Shown one piece after another: positions 6,198 through 13,590 of a stretch of 13,590 nt of DNA. The stretch is taken from contig CANHLB010000022.1 of assembly GCA_947461335.1 (NCBI GenBank), forward strand, positions 1 to 13,590, read 5' to 3'. A program made the translations under genes and the position numbers. Position 1 is the stretch's first letter. Each line of letters opens with the position of its first letter. Source of the DNA: Burkholderiaceae bacterium. GTDB lineage: Bacteria; Pseudomonadota; Gammaproteobacteria; Burkholderiales; Burkholderiaceae. Below the pieces are notes generated by a model. It worked only from the letters and a program-made list of their open reading frames with translations. It was not told where the DNA came from and searched no databases.

Positions 6198-7595
6198 ATG
6201 CATATACATATCTTGGGCATCTGCGGTACTTTCATGGGCGGCATAGCCGCAATCGCTCGGCAAGCCGGACATCGTGTCACTGGTTGTGATGCTAACGTGT
6301 ATCCCCCCATGAGTACACAGCTTGAGGCTCAAGGTATTGAGCTCATTGAAGGATTTTCATCAGATCAATTATTGCAGTTTGAGACGATGCCTGATTTATT
6401 TGTGATTGGCAACGTCGTTTCTCGTGGCAATCCATTGATGGAAGCCATTTTGAATCAAGGGTTGCCATATATCTCGGGGCCACAGTGGCTCGGTGAACAA
6501 GTTTTATATGGCAGACATGTTTTGGCGGTTGCCGGTACACATGGCAAGACGACAACATCAGCCATGCTCACTTGGATTTTAGAATTTAATGGCTATCAGC
6601 CTGGCTATTTAATTGGGGGCGTGCCTCTCAATTTCACAGTCTCTGCACGTTTAGGTGAGGGAAAGTATTTTGTGATCGAGGCCGATGAATACGACACCGC
6701 TTTCTTTGATAAGCGTAGCAAGTTTGTGCACTACAGACCACGCACTGCTTTATTAAATAATTTAGAGTTTGATCATGCCGATATTTTTGCTGACCTAGCG
6801 GCAATTGAAAACCAGTTCCATCATTTAGTGAGAACTGTTCCAAGTGATGGCTTGCTGGTTGTCAATGGCCAGGAGCCGGCTCTAGAACGCGTTGTGACCC
6901 GCGGTGTATGGGCTCCAGTAGAGCGCTTTGGCCAAGAAGTTTCTAATGAGTGGTCTCTAGTCTCTCAAGAGGGTGATGGGTTTATGGTGCGCAAGTCTGG
7001 CAAGGAAGTTGCAGTTGTGAAGTGGGCACCAGAGTCAGGGGTGATGGGACAGCATAATCAATTAAATGCTCTTGCGGCGGTTGCCTCAGCAAATCATATT
7101 GGAATCTCACCGGCAGATTCTGCACGAGCTTTAGCCGAATTTAAAAATGTGAAGCGGCGCCTTGAAACGATTGGTGTTGCAAATGACATTACTATCTATG
7201 ATGACTTTGCCCATCACCCAACTGCAATTACGACGACCGTGGATGGTCTGCGTCGTCGCGTTGGTAAAGCACGCATCCTGGCCGTACTAGAGCCCCGCTC
7301 TAATACTATGAAACTTGGTGTAATGAAGGCCCAACTTCCAAGCAGCTTGGAGCAAGCTGATCAAGTGTTTGCCTATGGCGCAAATGCTGGCAAAGAATCT
7401 CTAGGCTGGGATTTGGCGGAGGTGTTATCTCCACTCAATACAAAAAAGCAGGATAAGGCACAAGCTTTTGATGATCTTGATGCATTAGTAAAGGCGGTTG
7501 CAAAAGAAGCAAAGCCTGGGGATCACATTTTGGTGATGAGTAATGGTGGATTTGGTGGCGTACATCAAAAAATATTAAAAGCGATTACTGCTTAA
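6198..7595 (+). CDS. mpl: UDP-N-acetylmuramate:L-alanyl-gamma-D-glutamyl-meso-diaminopimelate ligase
   Basis: A 465-residue Mur-ligase-family enzyme that joins recycled murein tripeptide (L-Ala-gamma-D-Glu-meso-DAP) to UDP-MurNAc in the cytoplasm with ATP, bypassing MurC, MurD and MurE. The N-terminus HIHILGICGTFMGG and DANVYPPMST at 31-40 are hallmarks of Mpl as distinct from MurC. The ATP loop AGTHGKTTT is at 112-120, the metal-binding EADEYD at 161-166, LEFDHADIF at 189-197, and the DDFAHHP block lies in the C-terminal half. Length is close to the E. coli enzyme (457). The start is certain from homology although no Shine-Dalgarno is visible. It is the first gene of a long plus-strand run that also holds mtgA, so murein recycling and polymerisation are encoded together. 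Confidence 0.97.
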   Translation: MHIHILGICGTFMGGIAAIARQAGHRVTGCDANVYPPMSTQLEAQGIELIEGFSSDQLLQFETMPDLFVIGNVVSRGNPLMEAILNQGLPYISGPQWLGEQVLYGRHVLAVAGTHGKTTTSAMLTWILEFNGYQPGYLIGGVPLNFTVSARLGEGKYFVIEADEYDTAFFDKRSKFVHYRPRTALLNNLEFDHADIFADLAAIENQFHHLVRTVPSDGLLVVNGQEPALERVVTRGVWAPVERFGQEVSNEWSLVSQEGDGFMVRKSGKEVAVVKWAPESGVMGQHNQLNALAAVASANHIGISPADSARALAEFKNVKRRLETIGVANDITIYDDFAHHPTAITTTVDGLRRRVGKARILAVLEPRSNTMKLGVMKAQLPSSLEQADQVFAYGANAGKESLGWDLAEVLSPLNTKKQDKAQAFDDLDALVKAVAKEAKPGDHILVMSNGGFGGVHQKILKAITA

Positions 7596-7634
7596 TAGGC
7601 ACAATCGAGTTAAATCAAAAAATAGAGAGCAAAA

Positions 7635-8369
7635 ATGGGTGACAGATTAAAAGACAAGGTAGCCATCATTACAGGTGCCGCAAAGGGAATCGGTTTTTCT
7701 ACAGCACAGCGCTTTGCTGCTGAGGGCGCAAAAGTCATCATTGCTGACATGAATTTTGAGTCAGTCAAAGGCGCTGCCGCTCAAGTTCCTAATGCAGAGG
7801 CGTATGTGATGAATGTAACGGATCGCGCGAGCATTCAGGCAGTAGTAGATCAAGTGATGCAGAAATATGGCCGCATTGATATCTTGATCAACAATGCTGG
7901 CATCACTCAGGATGCGCGTTTGATTAAGATGACCGAAGCACAGTTTGATACGGTAATTGATGTCAATCTCAAAGGTGTTTTTAATTGCACACAGCTAGTC
8001 GTTCCACATATGTTGGATGCTGGGTCAGGGGCGATTGTGAACGCCTCTAGCGTAGTTGGTCTGTACGGGAACTTTGGTCAAACTAATTATTCAGCAACGA
8101 AATTTGGTGTGATTGGTTTCACTAAAACATGGGCACGTGAGCTTGGCCCAAAGGGTATTCGAGTGAACGCAATATGCCCAGGATTTATTGCAACTGAAAT
8201 GGTTAAAGCAATGCCAGAAAATATTTTGCAAGATATTGAGAGGCGCAGCTGGCTCGGGCGCCTCGGCACCCCTGAAGAAATGGCCAATATATATCTATTC
8301 TTGGCAAGTGATGAGGCCAGCTACGTTAATGGTGTTGCATTAGAGGCTAGCGGCGGAATCTCCCTCTAA
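7635..8369 (+). CDS. Short-chain dehydrogenase/reductase, FabG-like
   Basis: A 244-residue classical SDR with a Rossmann fold. The cofactor motif TGAAKGIG is at 13-20, NNAG at 86-89, Asn111 in the VNLKG block, and the catalytic triad is Ser139, Tyr152 and Lys156 (YSATK). Overall it resembles 3-oxoacyl-ACP reductase FabG and acetoacetyl-CoA reductases. However, Asp38 at the end of the second beta strand (IIADM) is the residue that in this family usually favours NAD(H) over NADP(H). It could therefore be a 3-hydroxyacyl-CoA dehydrogenase or another short-chain alcohol dehydrogenase and not the housekeeping FabG, which normally sits with fabD and acpP. It lies 39 bases after mpl and only two bases before the ribonuclease gene, so it is cotranscribed. 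The substrate is unknown. Confidence 0.88.
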   Translation: MGDRLKDKVAIITGAAKGIGFSTAQRFAAEGAKVIIADMNFESVKGAAAQVPNAEAYVMNVTDRASIQAVVDQVMQKYGRIDILINNAGITQDARLIKMTEAQFDTVIDVNLKGVFNCTQLVVPHMLDAGSGAIVNASSVVGLYGNFGQTNYSATKFGVIGFTKTWARELGPKGIRVNAICPGFIATEMVKAMPENILQDIERRSWLGRLGTPEEMANIYLFLASDEASYVNGVALEASGGISL

Positions 8370-8371
8370 GC

Positions 8372-10375
8372 ATGAATCTCGTATACGAAGAAGGCGGCGA
8401 TATTAAGATCGCTACAGTGCAGTCTGCATCAGGCACAGGAGATGCTGAGTCTTGGCAGGCTACAAGTCTTTCTGGAAAAAAGATCAAACTGAAAGCCAAG
8501 GAAGTTTGGCTTCGCTTCGAAAAACCAGAGGCCCAGGCAGCAATGGATGAGGCAAGCGCTTTATCTAAAGACATCGATTTGCAATTACTTTGGGATTGCG
8601 CGCCGGAAGAAGAGTTTAATCTAGTCGATGTTTCAGAAGAGTATTTTGGTGCTCAAGCAACGATTCCTCAGCAAGTCTCTCTGGGGATTGCCTTGCAAGG
8701 TGCCCCAGTATTTTTTCGTCGTAAAGGACGTGGTCGCTTTCAGAGGGCGCCGCTCGAACAGTTGCAGGCAGGTCTAGCTGCTCTTGAACGCAAACAAAAA
8801 GAATTAGAGCAACAGTCTGTCTGGCAACAAGAATTAGTGGGGGGTACTTTTCCAGAAGCACTGAAGTCTTCTACCCAGCAACTATTGTTTTCACCAGATA
8901 AAAATACCACTGCGTTTAAAGCCTTGACGGCCGCATGTAATGAGACCGGTGAGTCTCCTGCACAATTAATGATTCGTTGTGGCGCAATTGATTCACCACT
9001 GGCCTATCACCAAGGTATGTTTCTCAAGGCGCATTTCCCAAGCGGAGCAGCCCATCAGCAAAATCTTGGGGTCAACCAAGAAGTCTATGCAGCAGCTGTT
9101 GCAGAACTCCCGCTTGCGGATGTGAAAGCCTTCTCAATTGATGACTCTGGAACAACGGAAATTGATGACGCACTCTCTGTCACTGAATTAGCAGATGGTG
9201 GGTATCGCGTTGGCATTCACATTGCAGCACCTGGTTTAGCAATTGCTAAAGATGATCCTCTTGATCGAGTGGCTCGCAGTCGAATGTCAACGGTGTATTT
9301 CCCGGGAGACAAAATCACGATGTTGCCAGACTCGGTAATTAGTCAGTTCTCCTTAGATGAAGGCGCTCCCAGGCCCGCCCTTTCGATCTATGTTGATATT
9401 GATCCAGAAGGCTTGGTAAGAAGAGATTCATTGCAGATGCGTGCTGAGATGGTGCCAATGGCTGCCAACTTACGCCTAGAACAGATTGAGCATCTTGTAA
9501 GTGAAGAGAGTTTGCTCGACGAATCTGCAAGCTATCCCTACCGTAAAGAGCTTGCAGTTTTGTGGAAGGCTGCTCAGCATCTACATGCTGGCCGCCAAGA
9601 AAAGCGCATTGCTAACGGCCTGCGGGCAGAACAGTTAGGCCTGATAGATCCCAATGCCTTAGCAAGAGATTTTCATTTTCAGATAAATGATGTGAATGGC
9701 ATCCAACGTGTAGAAATTATTCCTCGTCAACGGGGATCCATACTCGATACGATTGTTGCTGAATGGATGATTTTTTGTAACAGCGCTTCTGGTCAACTCT
9801 TGGCCGATCACGGCTTACCCGGTTTATTCAGAACTCAGAAGGGTTGGGGTCCTTTGCGGACACGGATGCAAACTACTCCCGGGCCTCATGAAGGCCTAGG
9901 CTTAGATTACTACGCTTGGTGTACCTCTCCTTTGCGTCGTTATTCTGATTTAGTGAATCAGTGGCAACTGCTTGCCTTAGCAAAACATGGTGTCACAGCA
10001 AAGATGGTTGCTCCTTTTCCGCCGCGTGATGCTAACTTGATGGGTATAGCAGCAGACTTTGAATCTTGTTATCAAGCCTATGCTGAATTTCAGGATAGGC
10101 TAGAAAAATATTGGTGCCTACGCTGGGCTATTCAAGATGGCGAATCTAAAAATGTATACGTACGTCATTTAAAAGAGGGCATGTCTAGATTGGAGCTAGT
10201 GCCACTTCACCTACCTATTCCAGAGTTAGCTAGTCACCCCCGCATGACGCGGGCCCAAGTGGTAGTGAGCGATACGGATTTATTGCAATTGAGTGCGGCG
10301 GTGAGAGTGCTTGAAATTGAGGCTAAGGTTGAAGTGCCTGAAATCATCGTGCAAGAAGATGGTAGCGCAGACTAA
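8372..10375 (+). CDS. RNB-domain (RNase II/R family) exoribonuclease
   Basis: A 667-residue protein of the RNase II superfamily, which degrades RNA processively 3' to 5'. Residues 1 to about 220 form a divergent N-terminal region, with a basic stretch FFRRKGRGRF at 114-123 and a coiled segment around 128-150. The RNB catalytic domain follows from about 250. Its metal site is in IDDSGTTEIDDAL (256-268): Asp257, Glu263, Asp265 and Asp266 align with D201, D207, D209 and D210 of E. coli RNase II, so one aspartate is a glutamate. The C-terminal signature CTSPLRRYSDL at 517-527 holds the arginine (Arg522) that assists cleavage. The S1 domain is at best short and diverged (about 590-650). It is more like the shorter RNase II-type and organellar members than RNase R. 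Its ATG follows the SDR stop by two bases, suggesting translational coupling. Confidence 0.92.
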   Translation: MNLVYEEGGDIKIATVQSASGTGDAESWQATSLSGKKIKLKAKEVWLRFEKPEAQAAMDEASALSKDIDLQLLWDCAPEEEFNLVDVSEEYFGAQATIPQQVSLGIALQGAPVFFRRKGRGRFQRAPLEQLQAGLAALERKQKELEQQSVWQQELVGGTFPEALKSSTQQLLFSPDKNTTAFKALTAACNETGESPAQLMIRCGAIDSPLAYHQGMFLKAHFPSGAAHQQNLGVNQEVYAAAVAELPLADVKAFSIDDSGTTEIDDALSVTELADGGYRVGIHIAAPGLAIAKDDPLDRVARSRMSTVYFPGDKITMLPDSVISQFSLDEGAPRPALSIYVDIDPEGLVRRDSLQMRAEMVPMAANLRLEQIEHLVSEESLLDESASYPYRKELAVLWKAAQHLHAGRQEKRIANGLRAEQLGLIDPNALARDFHFQINDVNGIQRVEIIPRQRGSILDTIVAEWMIFCNSASGQLLADHGLPGLFRTQKGWGPLRTRMQTTPGPHEGLGLDYYAWCTSPLRRYSDLVNQWQLLALAKHGVTAKMVAPFPPRDANLMGIAADFESCYQAYAEFQDRLEKYWCLRWAIQDGESKNVYVRHLKEGMSRLELVPLHLPIPELASHPRMTRAQVVVSDTDLLQLSAAVRVLEIEAKVEVPEIIVQEDGSAD

Positions 10376-10391
10376 ATCCATCGGACTGGTA

Positions 10392-11246
10392 ATGCCTGAG
10401 CCATTAAGCAAAGCGCTGCTGTATATTCAGTCAGCCTGGCGTCGCCACCCATTTCGCTTGGCCTTATGCGTCTCCATCTTGATCCATGTCGTTTTTCTCT
10501 CTTTTCGTTGGGGTTTTGGGGAGATTCAAAGTCGCCGCCTTAATACGCCATTAAGCGTTGTCTTGGTCAATGCCAGCAATAAATTAGCGCCTAAGGAAGC
10601 GAATAAATTAGCTCAAGCTGACTTGCAGGGCGGCGGCACAACAGAGAACCAAGATGCAAGCGCATTGCACCGTGCAAGATTGGGAGCCGAAGCCCGTCTT
10701 GAGATCCTAGAGAGACAGCAAAAACAAATGCTGGCAAAACTTGATGAACAACGAACTCAATCAGGTGGACGTAGGAGTGGCGAGGATCAAAAAATGACGC
10801 CGCAATTTAATTCCTTGGAAGCCGAATTAAGTAAACGCCTTCAGGCAAATAGCCGTGAGCCTCGTCGTAAGGTTCTAACTGGGGCTAATACGAAAGCAGT
10901 TTCTTTTGCACACTACTACGATGCTATGCGTCAAAAGATTGAGGCTTATGGAAGTGCATTCTTTCCTAGAGCAAATGGGCGCCCTTTGTACGGAAGCTTA
11001 ATTATTGTGGTGAGTATCGACGCTCAAGGTCGAATTGCTAACAATGCAGAAGGTAAAGATGGTTTATCGATTGGACGTAGTTCTGGAAATCCTGAGTTAG
11101 ATCGACAGGCAATTGCGATCGTGCGTGCTTCAGCCCCTTTTGGGCCATTTCCCACTGAGATGCGCAATCAAATTGATGTATTGGATTGGGTATCTACATT
11201 TGATTTTGCTAGAGATGGTGCGGATCGTCTCGAATTACGACGTTAA
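10392..11246 (+). CDS. TonB/TolA-like inner membrane protein with coiled-coil periplasmic segment
   Basis: A 284-residue protein with a short cytoplasmic N-terminus, one membrane helix (about 21-39, FRLALCVSILIHVVFLSFRW), a long charged periplasmic part and a C-terminal TonB-like domain (about 176-272). The domain shows SLIIVVSIDAQGRI at 202-215 and ELDRQAIAIVRASAPFGPFP at 235-254. Such proteins pass energy from the inner membrane to outer membrane partners. The middle (about 92-155) is rich in Glu, Arg, Gln and Leu and looks alpha-helical or coiled-coil. It has no Pro-rich spacer of the classical TonB type, so the architecture is closer to TolA. No exbB/exbD or tolQ/tolR are in the window. 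The frame is open to an ATG at 10311 overlapping the ribonuclease gene; ATG 10392 is preferred because it gives a normal membrane-protein N-terminus 16 bases after the ribonuclease stop. Confidence 0.82.
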   Translation: MPEPLSKALLYIQSAWRRHPFRLALCVSILIHVVFLSFRWGFGEIQSRRLNTPLSVVLVNASNKLAPKEANKLAQADLQGGGTTENQDASALHRARLGAEARLEILERQQKQMLAKLDEQRTQSGGRRSGEDQKMTPQFNSLEAELSKRLQANSREPRRKVLTGANTKAVSFAHYYDAMRQKIEAYGSAFFPRANGRPLYGSLIIVVSIDAQGRIANNAEGKDGLSIGRSSGNPELDRQAIAIVRASAPFGPFPTEMRNQIDVLDWVSTFDFARDGADRLELRR

Positions 11247-11290
11247 GATTTTTTAAAATAGTCAGTAAATTCGCTTATTCTGTAGCCATC

Positions 11291-12196
11291 ATGAACCCAT
11301 TAAAGCCTGCTGATCTGCATACTGACCCAAGTCTTTTTAAGGGTATGGATGTCTACGCAGTTACGGGCAATCCTATTTCCCATACTAAGTCTCCGGATAT
11401 TCATCGACGCTTCGCAGATCAGGCTAAGCAAAAAATGCATTATGGTCGCCTGCAGCCTGATACCAATGCTTTTGCTCTAGCAGCAAAGTCTTTCTTTGAT
11501 GCTGGAGGTAAGGGTATGAGCGTTACGGTACCCTTTAAGTTGGATGCCCAAGTTTTTGCTGATGTATTAACTTCCCGCGCTCAGCTTGCTGGAGCTGCCA
11601 ATACATTGTGGATAAAAGATGGCAAGATTTACGGTGATAACACTGATGGCGCTGGTCTGGTACGGGATTTATTAGCTCAGGGAATTGCCCTTCATCAATC
11701 TAGAGTATTGCTCCTAGGCGCTGGGGGAGCTGCACGCGGGGTAATTGGCCCATTGCTTGAGCAAAGCCCAAAATGTTTAGTGATTGCGAATCGTTCCAAT
11801 CTAAAGGCAGATGAACTTGTGAGGCTCTTTGCTGATCTTGCTGCTGCTAAAGAGGTGGCTCTTGAATCTCGGACTTTGTCAGATTTGGAAGATTCTAAAA
11901 AAACGCCTTATCCATTTGACTTAGTGATTAATGCTACTGCCGCTAGTCTTATCGATGAATCCCCTTTAAGTATTCAAGCGACTGCTCATGTTTTCGTACC
12001 CAGTTCCTTTGCTTATGACATGGTGTACGGAAAAAATACTGCCTTTATGCAGCAAGCTCTACAAAGAGGAGCTCGTGTCAGTGACGGTCTTGGGATGTTG
12101 GTAGAGCAAGCAGCTGATGCTTTCTTAATGTGGCGCGGTCCTGAGTTGGCTACCCTAATTGATCCCCGGGCAGTATTAGCAACACTTCGCAGTTAA
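11291..12196 (+). CDS. aroE: Shikimate dehydrogenase
   Basis: A 301-residue NADP-dependent enzyme that reduces 3-dehydroshikimate to shikimate, the step after AroQ. The substrate site is GNPISHTKSP at 26-35 and VTVPFK at 78-83 with catalytic Lys83. DNTDG at 116-120 carries catalytic Asp119. The nucleotide motif GAGGAARG is at 143-150, and NRS at 167-169 fits NADP binding. DMVYG and DGLGMLVEQAA close the domain. It is longer than E. coli AroE (272). Part of this is an N-terminal extension of 18 residues before MDVYAVTGNP. Met19 (base 11345) matches the usual family start, but neither ATG has a good Shine-Dalgarno: at 11345 AAGGG is only one base away from the codon. The longer form is kept because it fills the gap after the TonB-like gene. 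Both lie in the same probable operon. Confidence 0.95.
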   Translation: MNPLKPADLHTDPSLFKGMDVYAVTGNPISHTKSPDIHRRFADQAKQKMHYGRLQPDTNAFALAAKSFFDAGGKGMSVTVPFKLDAQVFADVLTSRAQLAGAANTLWIKDGKIYGDNTDGAGLVRDLLAQGIALHQSRVLLLGAGGAARGVIGPLLEQSPKCLVIANRSNLKADELVRLFADLAAAKEVALESRTLSDLEDSKKTPYPFDLVINATAASLIDESPLSIQATAHVFVPSSFAYDMVYGKNTAFMQQALQRGARVSDGLGMLVEQAADAFLMWRGPELATLIDPRAVLATLRS

Positions 12197-12203
12197 TTTG
12201 CTA

Positions 12204-12950
12204 ATGCGTTGGCTTACTTACATAGTCAAATGTCTACTTTGTGGTTTATTAGCAATGCAAGTCTACTTTGCACTTCAGATTGCCTTATGGTCTGGTTTGA
12301 ACCCCTCAAGCACTGCGTTTCAAAGGGCTGAGCGCTGGCGCTTATGCAGCTGGCATTGGTCTTGTCCTGTCTATTCCGAATGGGTGCCTTATGACAAGAT
12401 TTCGAATAATCTGAAACGAGCTGTATTAGTCAGTGAAGACGATATTTTTTTCCAGCATAAGGGTTTTCGCTTTGAGGATATGAAAAAAGCCTGGGAAAAG
12501 AATCAGCAAAAAACACAAATGGGTAATAGCTCTAAGACGGCGTTACGAGGTGGATCAACCATCACACAACAGCTAGCAAAGAATTTATTTCTTTCTTCAG
12601 AGCAACATTATTTGCGCAAGGGGCAAGAATTCATTATTACTGGACTCTTAGAACTCATTTTGTCAAAGCAAAGACTTTATGAGATCTATCTCAATTCAGT
12701 AGAGTGGGGCGAAGGGATCTTTGGAATTGGTGCTGCTTCTCATTACTACTTCGCAAGCTCTCCTGCAGTATTGAGTCGTGAGCAAGCAGCTGCATTGGCC
12801 TCAGCATTGCCAGCACCGAAATGTTTTGATAAGCCGCAGTTTTGTCGAAAGGCTAATATCCATTTTCCAACCCGCCAAGATTTTATTTTAGAAAACATGG
12901 ATCGAGTTGCTTTAGCCCCTTATCCAGCGCCTGCTAAAAGCACTAAATAA
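12204..12950 (+). CDS. mtgA: Monofunctional biosynthetic peptidoglycan glycosyltransferase
   Basis: A 248-residue GT51 enzyme that polymerises lipid II into glycan strands on the outer face of the inner membrane and lacks the transpeptidase domain of bifunctional PBPs. One N-terminal membrane helix (about 5-28) anchors it. The family motifs are AVLVSEDDIFFQHKGF at 73-88 with catalytic Glu78, RGGSTITQQLAKNLF at 115-129, RKGQE at 138-142, and ELILSKQRLYEIYLN at 150-164 with the second active-site Glu150, followed by WGEGIFGIGAAS. Length is normal. The frame can begin at a TTG two codons earlier (12198), but ATG 12204, seven bases after aroE, is the simpler choice. It is the last gene of the plus-strand run and converges on pyrF with 16 bases between stops. 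Confidence 0.95.
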   Translation: MRWLTYIVKCLLCGLLAMQVYFALQIALWSGLNPSSTAFQRAERWRLCSWHWSCPVYSEWVPYDKISNNLKRAVLVSEDDIFFQHKGFRFEDMKKAWEKNQQKTQMGNSSKTALRGGSTITQQLAKNLFLSSEQHYLRKGQEFIITGLLELILSKQRLYEIYLNSVEWGEGIFGIGAASHYYFASSPAVLSREQAAALASALPAPKCFDKPQFCRKANIHFPTRQDFILENMDRVALAPYPAPAKSTK

Positions 12951-12958
12951 TTTTTAGC
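12933..12958. terminator. Weak inverted repeat at the mtgA/pyrF convergence
   Basis: GCTAAAA (12933-12939) and TTTTAGC (12952-12958) can pair around a 12-base loop across the end of mtgA and the 16-base gap to pyrF. The stem is short and AT-rich and no T tract follows, so it would be a poor terminator. It is noted because two convergent transcripts meet here and nothing better is visible. Confidence 0.25.
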
Positions 12959-12966
12959 TGTCTGGA

Positions 12967-13590
12967 TTATTTTGCAGCAGCAGTCCTCAGCGCATCTCGG
13001 GTACTTTGTGCAACTGCTCTTGCAGCCTCAGCAAAATCAGTACCAGAGCTTGCGTACAAAATCGCTCTAGAAGAGTTGATCATCATGCCGGTTCCAGGCG
13101 CCCCTGAAATACAGCCTGCTTTTACAGTGGCATCAATATCGCCGCCTTGAGCGCCTATGCCAGGAATCAATAAAGGCATATCGCCAACAATGGCACGCAC
13201 TTTAGCAATTTCTTCAGGGAAAGTGGCGCCGACTACTAGACTAATTTGACCTGAGCTATTCCACTTCTGTGAGGCTAACTTAGCAACATGCAAGTAGAGC
13301 AACTCGCCAGAATTGACATTGAGAAATTGCAAATCCGAGCCACCCGGGTTAGAAGTGCGGCAAAGAACGATGACCCCTTTACCAGCATGCTTGAGGTAGG
13401 GCTCAATGGTGTCAAAACCCATGTAGGGGTTTACGGTGACCGCGTCTGCCCCATAACGCTCAAATGCCTCTAGAGCGTAATGATCGGCTGTGCTGCCAAT
13501 ATCTCCGCGTTTGGAATCCAGGATGACAGGGATATTGGGGTATTTATCTTTTAGGTAGCCAATGAGCTTTTCTAGCTGAGCCTCTGCTCT
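12967..13590 (-). CDS. pyrF: Orotidine 5'-phosphate decarboxylase, 5' end outside the window
   Basis: The visible 207 codons are the C-terminal part of a TIM-barrel enzyme that makes UMP from OMP, the last step of de novo pyrimidine synthesis. The frame is open to the window edge at 13590, so the gene start lies beyond it; the ATG at 13422 is internal. The catalytic block [12 protein letters not shown] (visible residues 24-35) holds the Lys and Asp of the DxKRxDI motif. VTVNPYMG at 51-58 and the phosphate-binding end around PGIGAQGGD are also present. The [11 protein letters not shown] wording points to the longer 'type 2' PyrF class common in Burkholderiales and actinobacteria, of about 270 residues, so some 65 residues are missing from view. 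It is convergent with mtgA. Confidence 0.95.
   Translation of the reverse strand, partial: RAEAQLEKLIGYLKDKYPNIPVILDSKRGDIGSTADHYALEAFERYGADAVTVNPYMGFDTIEPYLKHAGKGVIVLCRTSNPGGSDLQFLNVNSGELLYLHVAKLASQKWNSSGQISLVVGATFPEEIAKVRAIVGDMPLLIPGIGAQGGDIDATVKAGCISGAPGTGMMINSSRAILYASSGTDFAEAARAVAQSTRDALRTAAAK

Noticed and set aside
10311..10391. Upstream start of the TonB-like protein overlapping the ribonuclease gene
   Set aside because: The extra residues are the shadow of the ribonuclease C-terminus in another frame, with no ribosome binding site and an unlikely Lys/Arg/Cys composition.
12198..12203. TTG start two codons before the mtgA ATG
   Set aside because: It adds only two residues and has no better Shine-Dalgarno, so the ATG is the simpler start.
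12967..13422. Reading pyrF as a complete short gene starting at ATG 13422
   Set aside because: The frame stays open upstream to 13590 and encodes the essential [11 protein letters not shown] catalytic block, so the ATG is internal and the gene is cut by the window edge.
1..13590. Search for a novel defence, toxin-antitoxin, prophage or mobile system
   Set aside because: Every long open frame belongs to a known housekeeping family and the gene order is typical of the lineage; no integrase, transposase, tRNA, attachment repeat or compositional break was seen.

Overview
The window looks like a chromosomal segment from a low-GC betaproteobacterium of the Burkholderiaceae, most probably Polynucleobacter or a close relative. 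The reasons are the lysine/alanine/proline-rich histone H1-like protein, the block aroQ-accB-accC-prmA followed by a DUF3426 gene and a PfkB kinase, the block mpl-SDR-RNB-TonB-aroE-mtgA, and the moderate AT-richness. The assignment rests on recognising gene order and protein families; no database search was run. There are no RNA genes, insertion sequences, prophage genes or CRISPR arrays. Coding is dense and every gap without a gene is shorter than 300 bases.

Region by region: (1) 5-441, + strand: an H1-like nucleoid protein whose reading frame stops at an A8 tract. It continues in the -1 frame to a C-terminal WPFPTGTRP tail, then a strong intrinsic terminator. (2) 475-5454, - strand, transcribed from aroQ toward the kinase: aroQ (dehydroquinase), accB and accC (biotin carrier and biotin carboxylase of acetyl-CoA carboxylase), prmA fused in frame to a membrane-anchored DUF3426 domain, and a PfkB-family sugar/nucleoside kinase. 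(3) 5644-6171, - strand: a membrane-anchored TlpA-like thioredoxin. It is divergent from mpl with only 26 bp between the two start codons. (4) 6198-12950, + strand, tightly spaced and probably one operon: mpl (murein tripeptide recycling), an SDR oxidoreductase, an RNB-family exoribonuclease, a TonB/TolA-like protein, aroE (shikimate dehydrogenase) and mtgA (murein glycosyltransferase). (5) 12967-13590, - strand: the C-terminal three quarters or so of pyrF, running off the window edge and convergent with mtgA.

The genes are mostly housekeeping. They cover the first step of fatty acid synthesis, two shikimate pathway steps placed in opposite operons, peptidoglycan recycling and polymerisation, RNA turnover and pyrimidine synthesis. 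I found no evidence for a new defence or mobile system. The two most unusual observations are the A AAA AAG slippery heptamer that ends the H1-like frame exactly where a conserved-looking tail begins in the -1 frame, and the PrmA-DUF3426 fusion. The fusion would tether the ribosomal protein L11 methyltransferase to the inner membrane and lacks the zinc ribbon that normally starts DUF3426 proteins.
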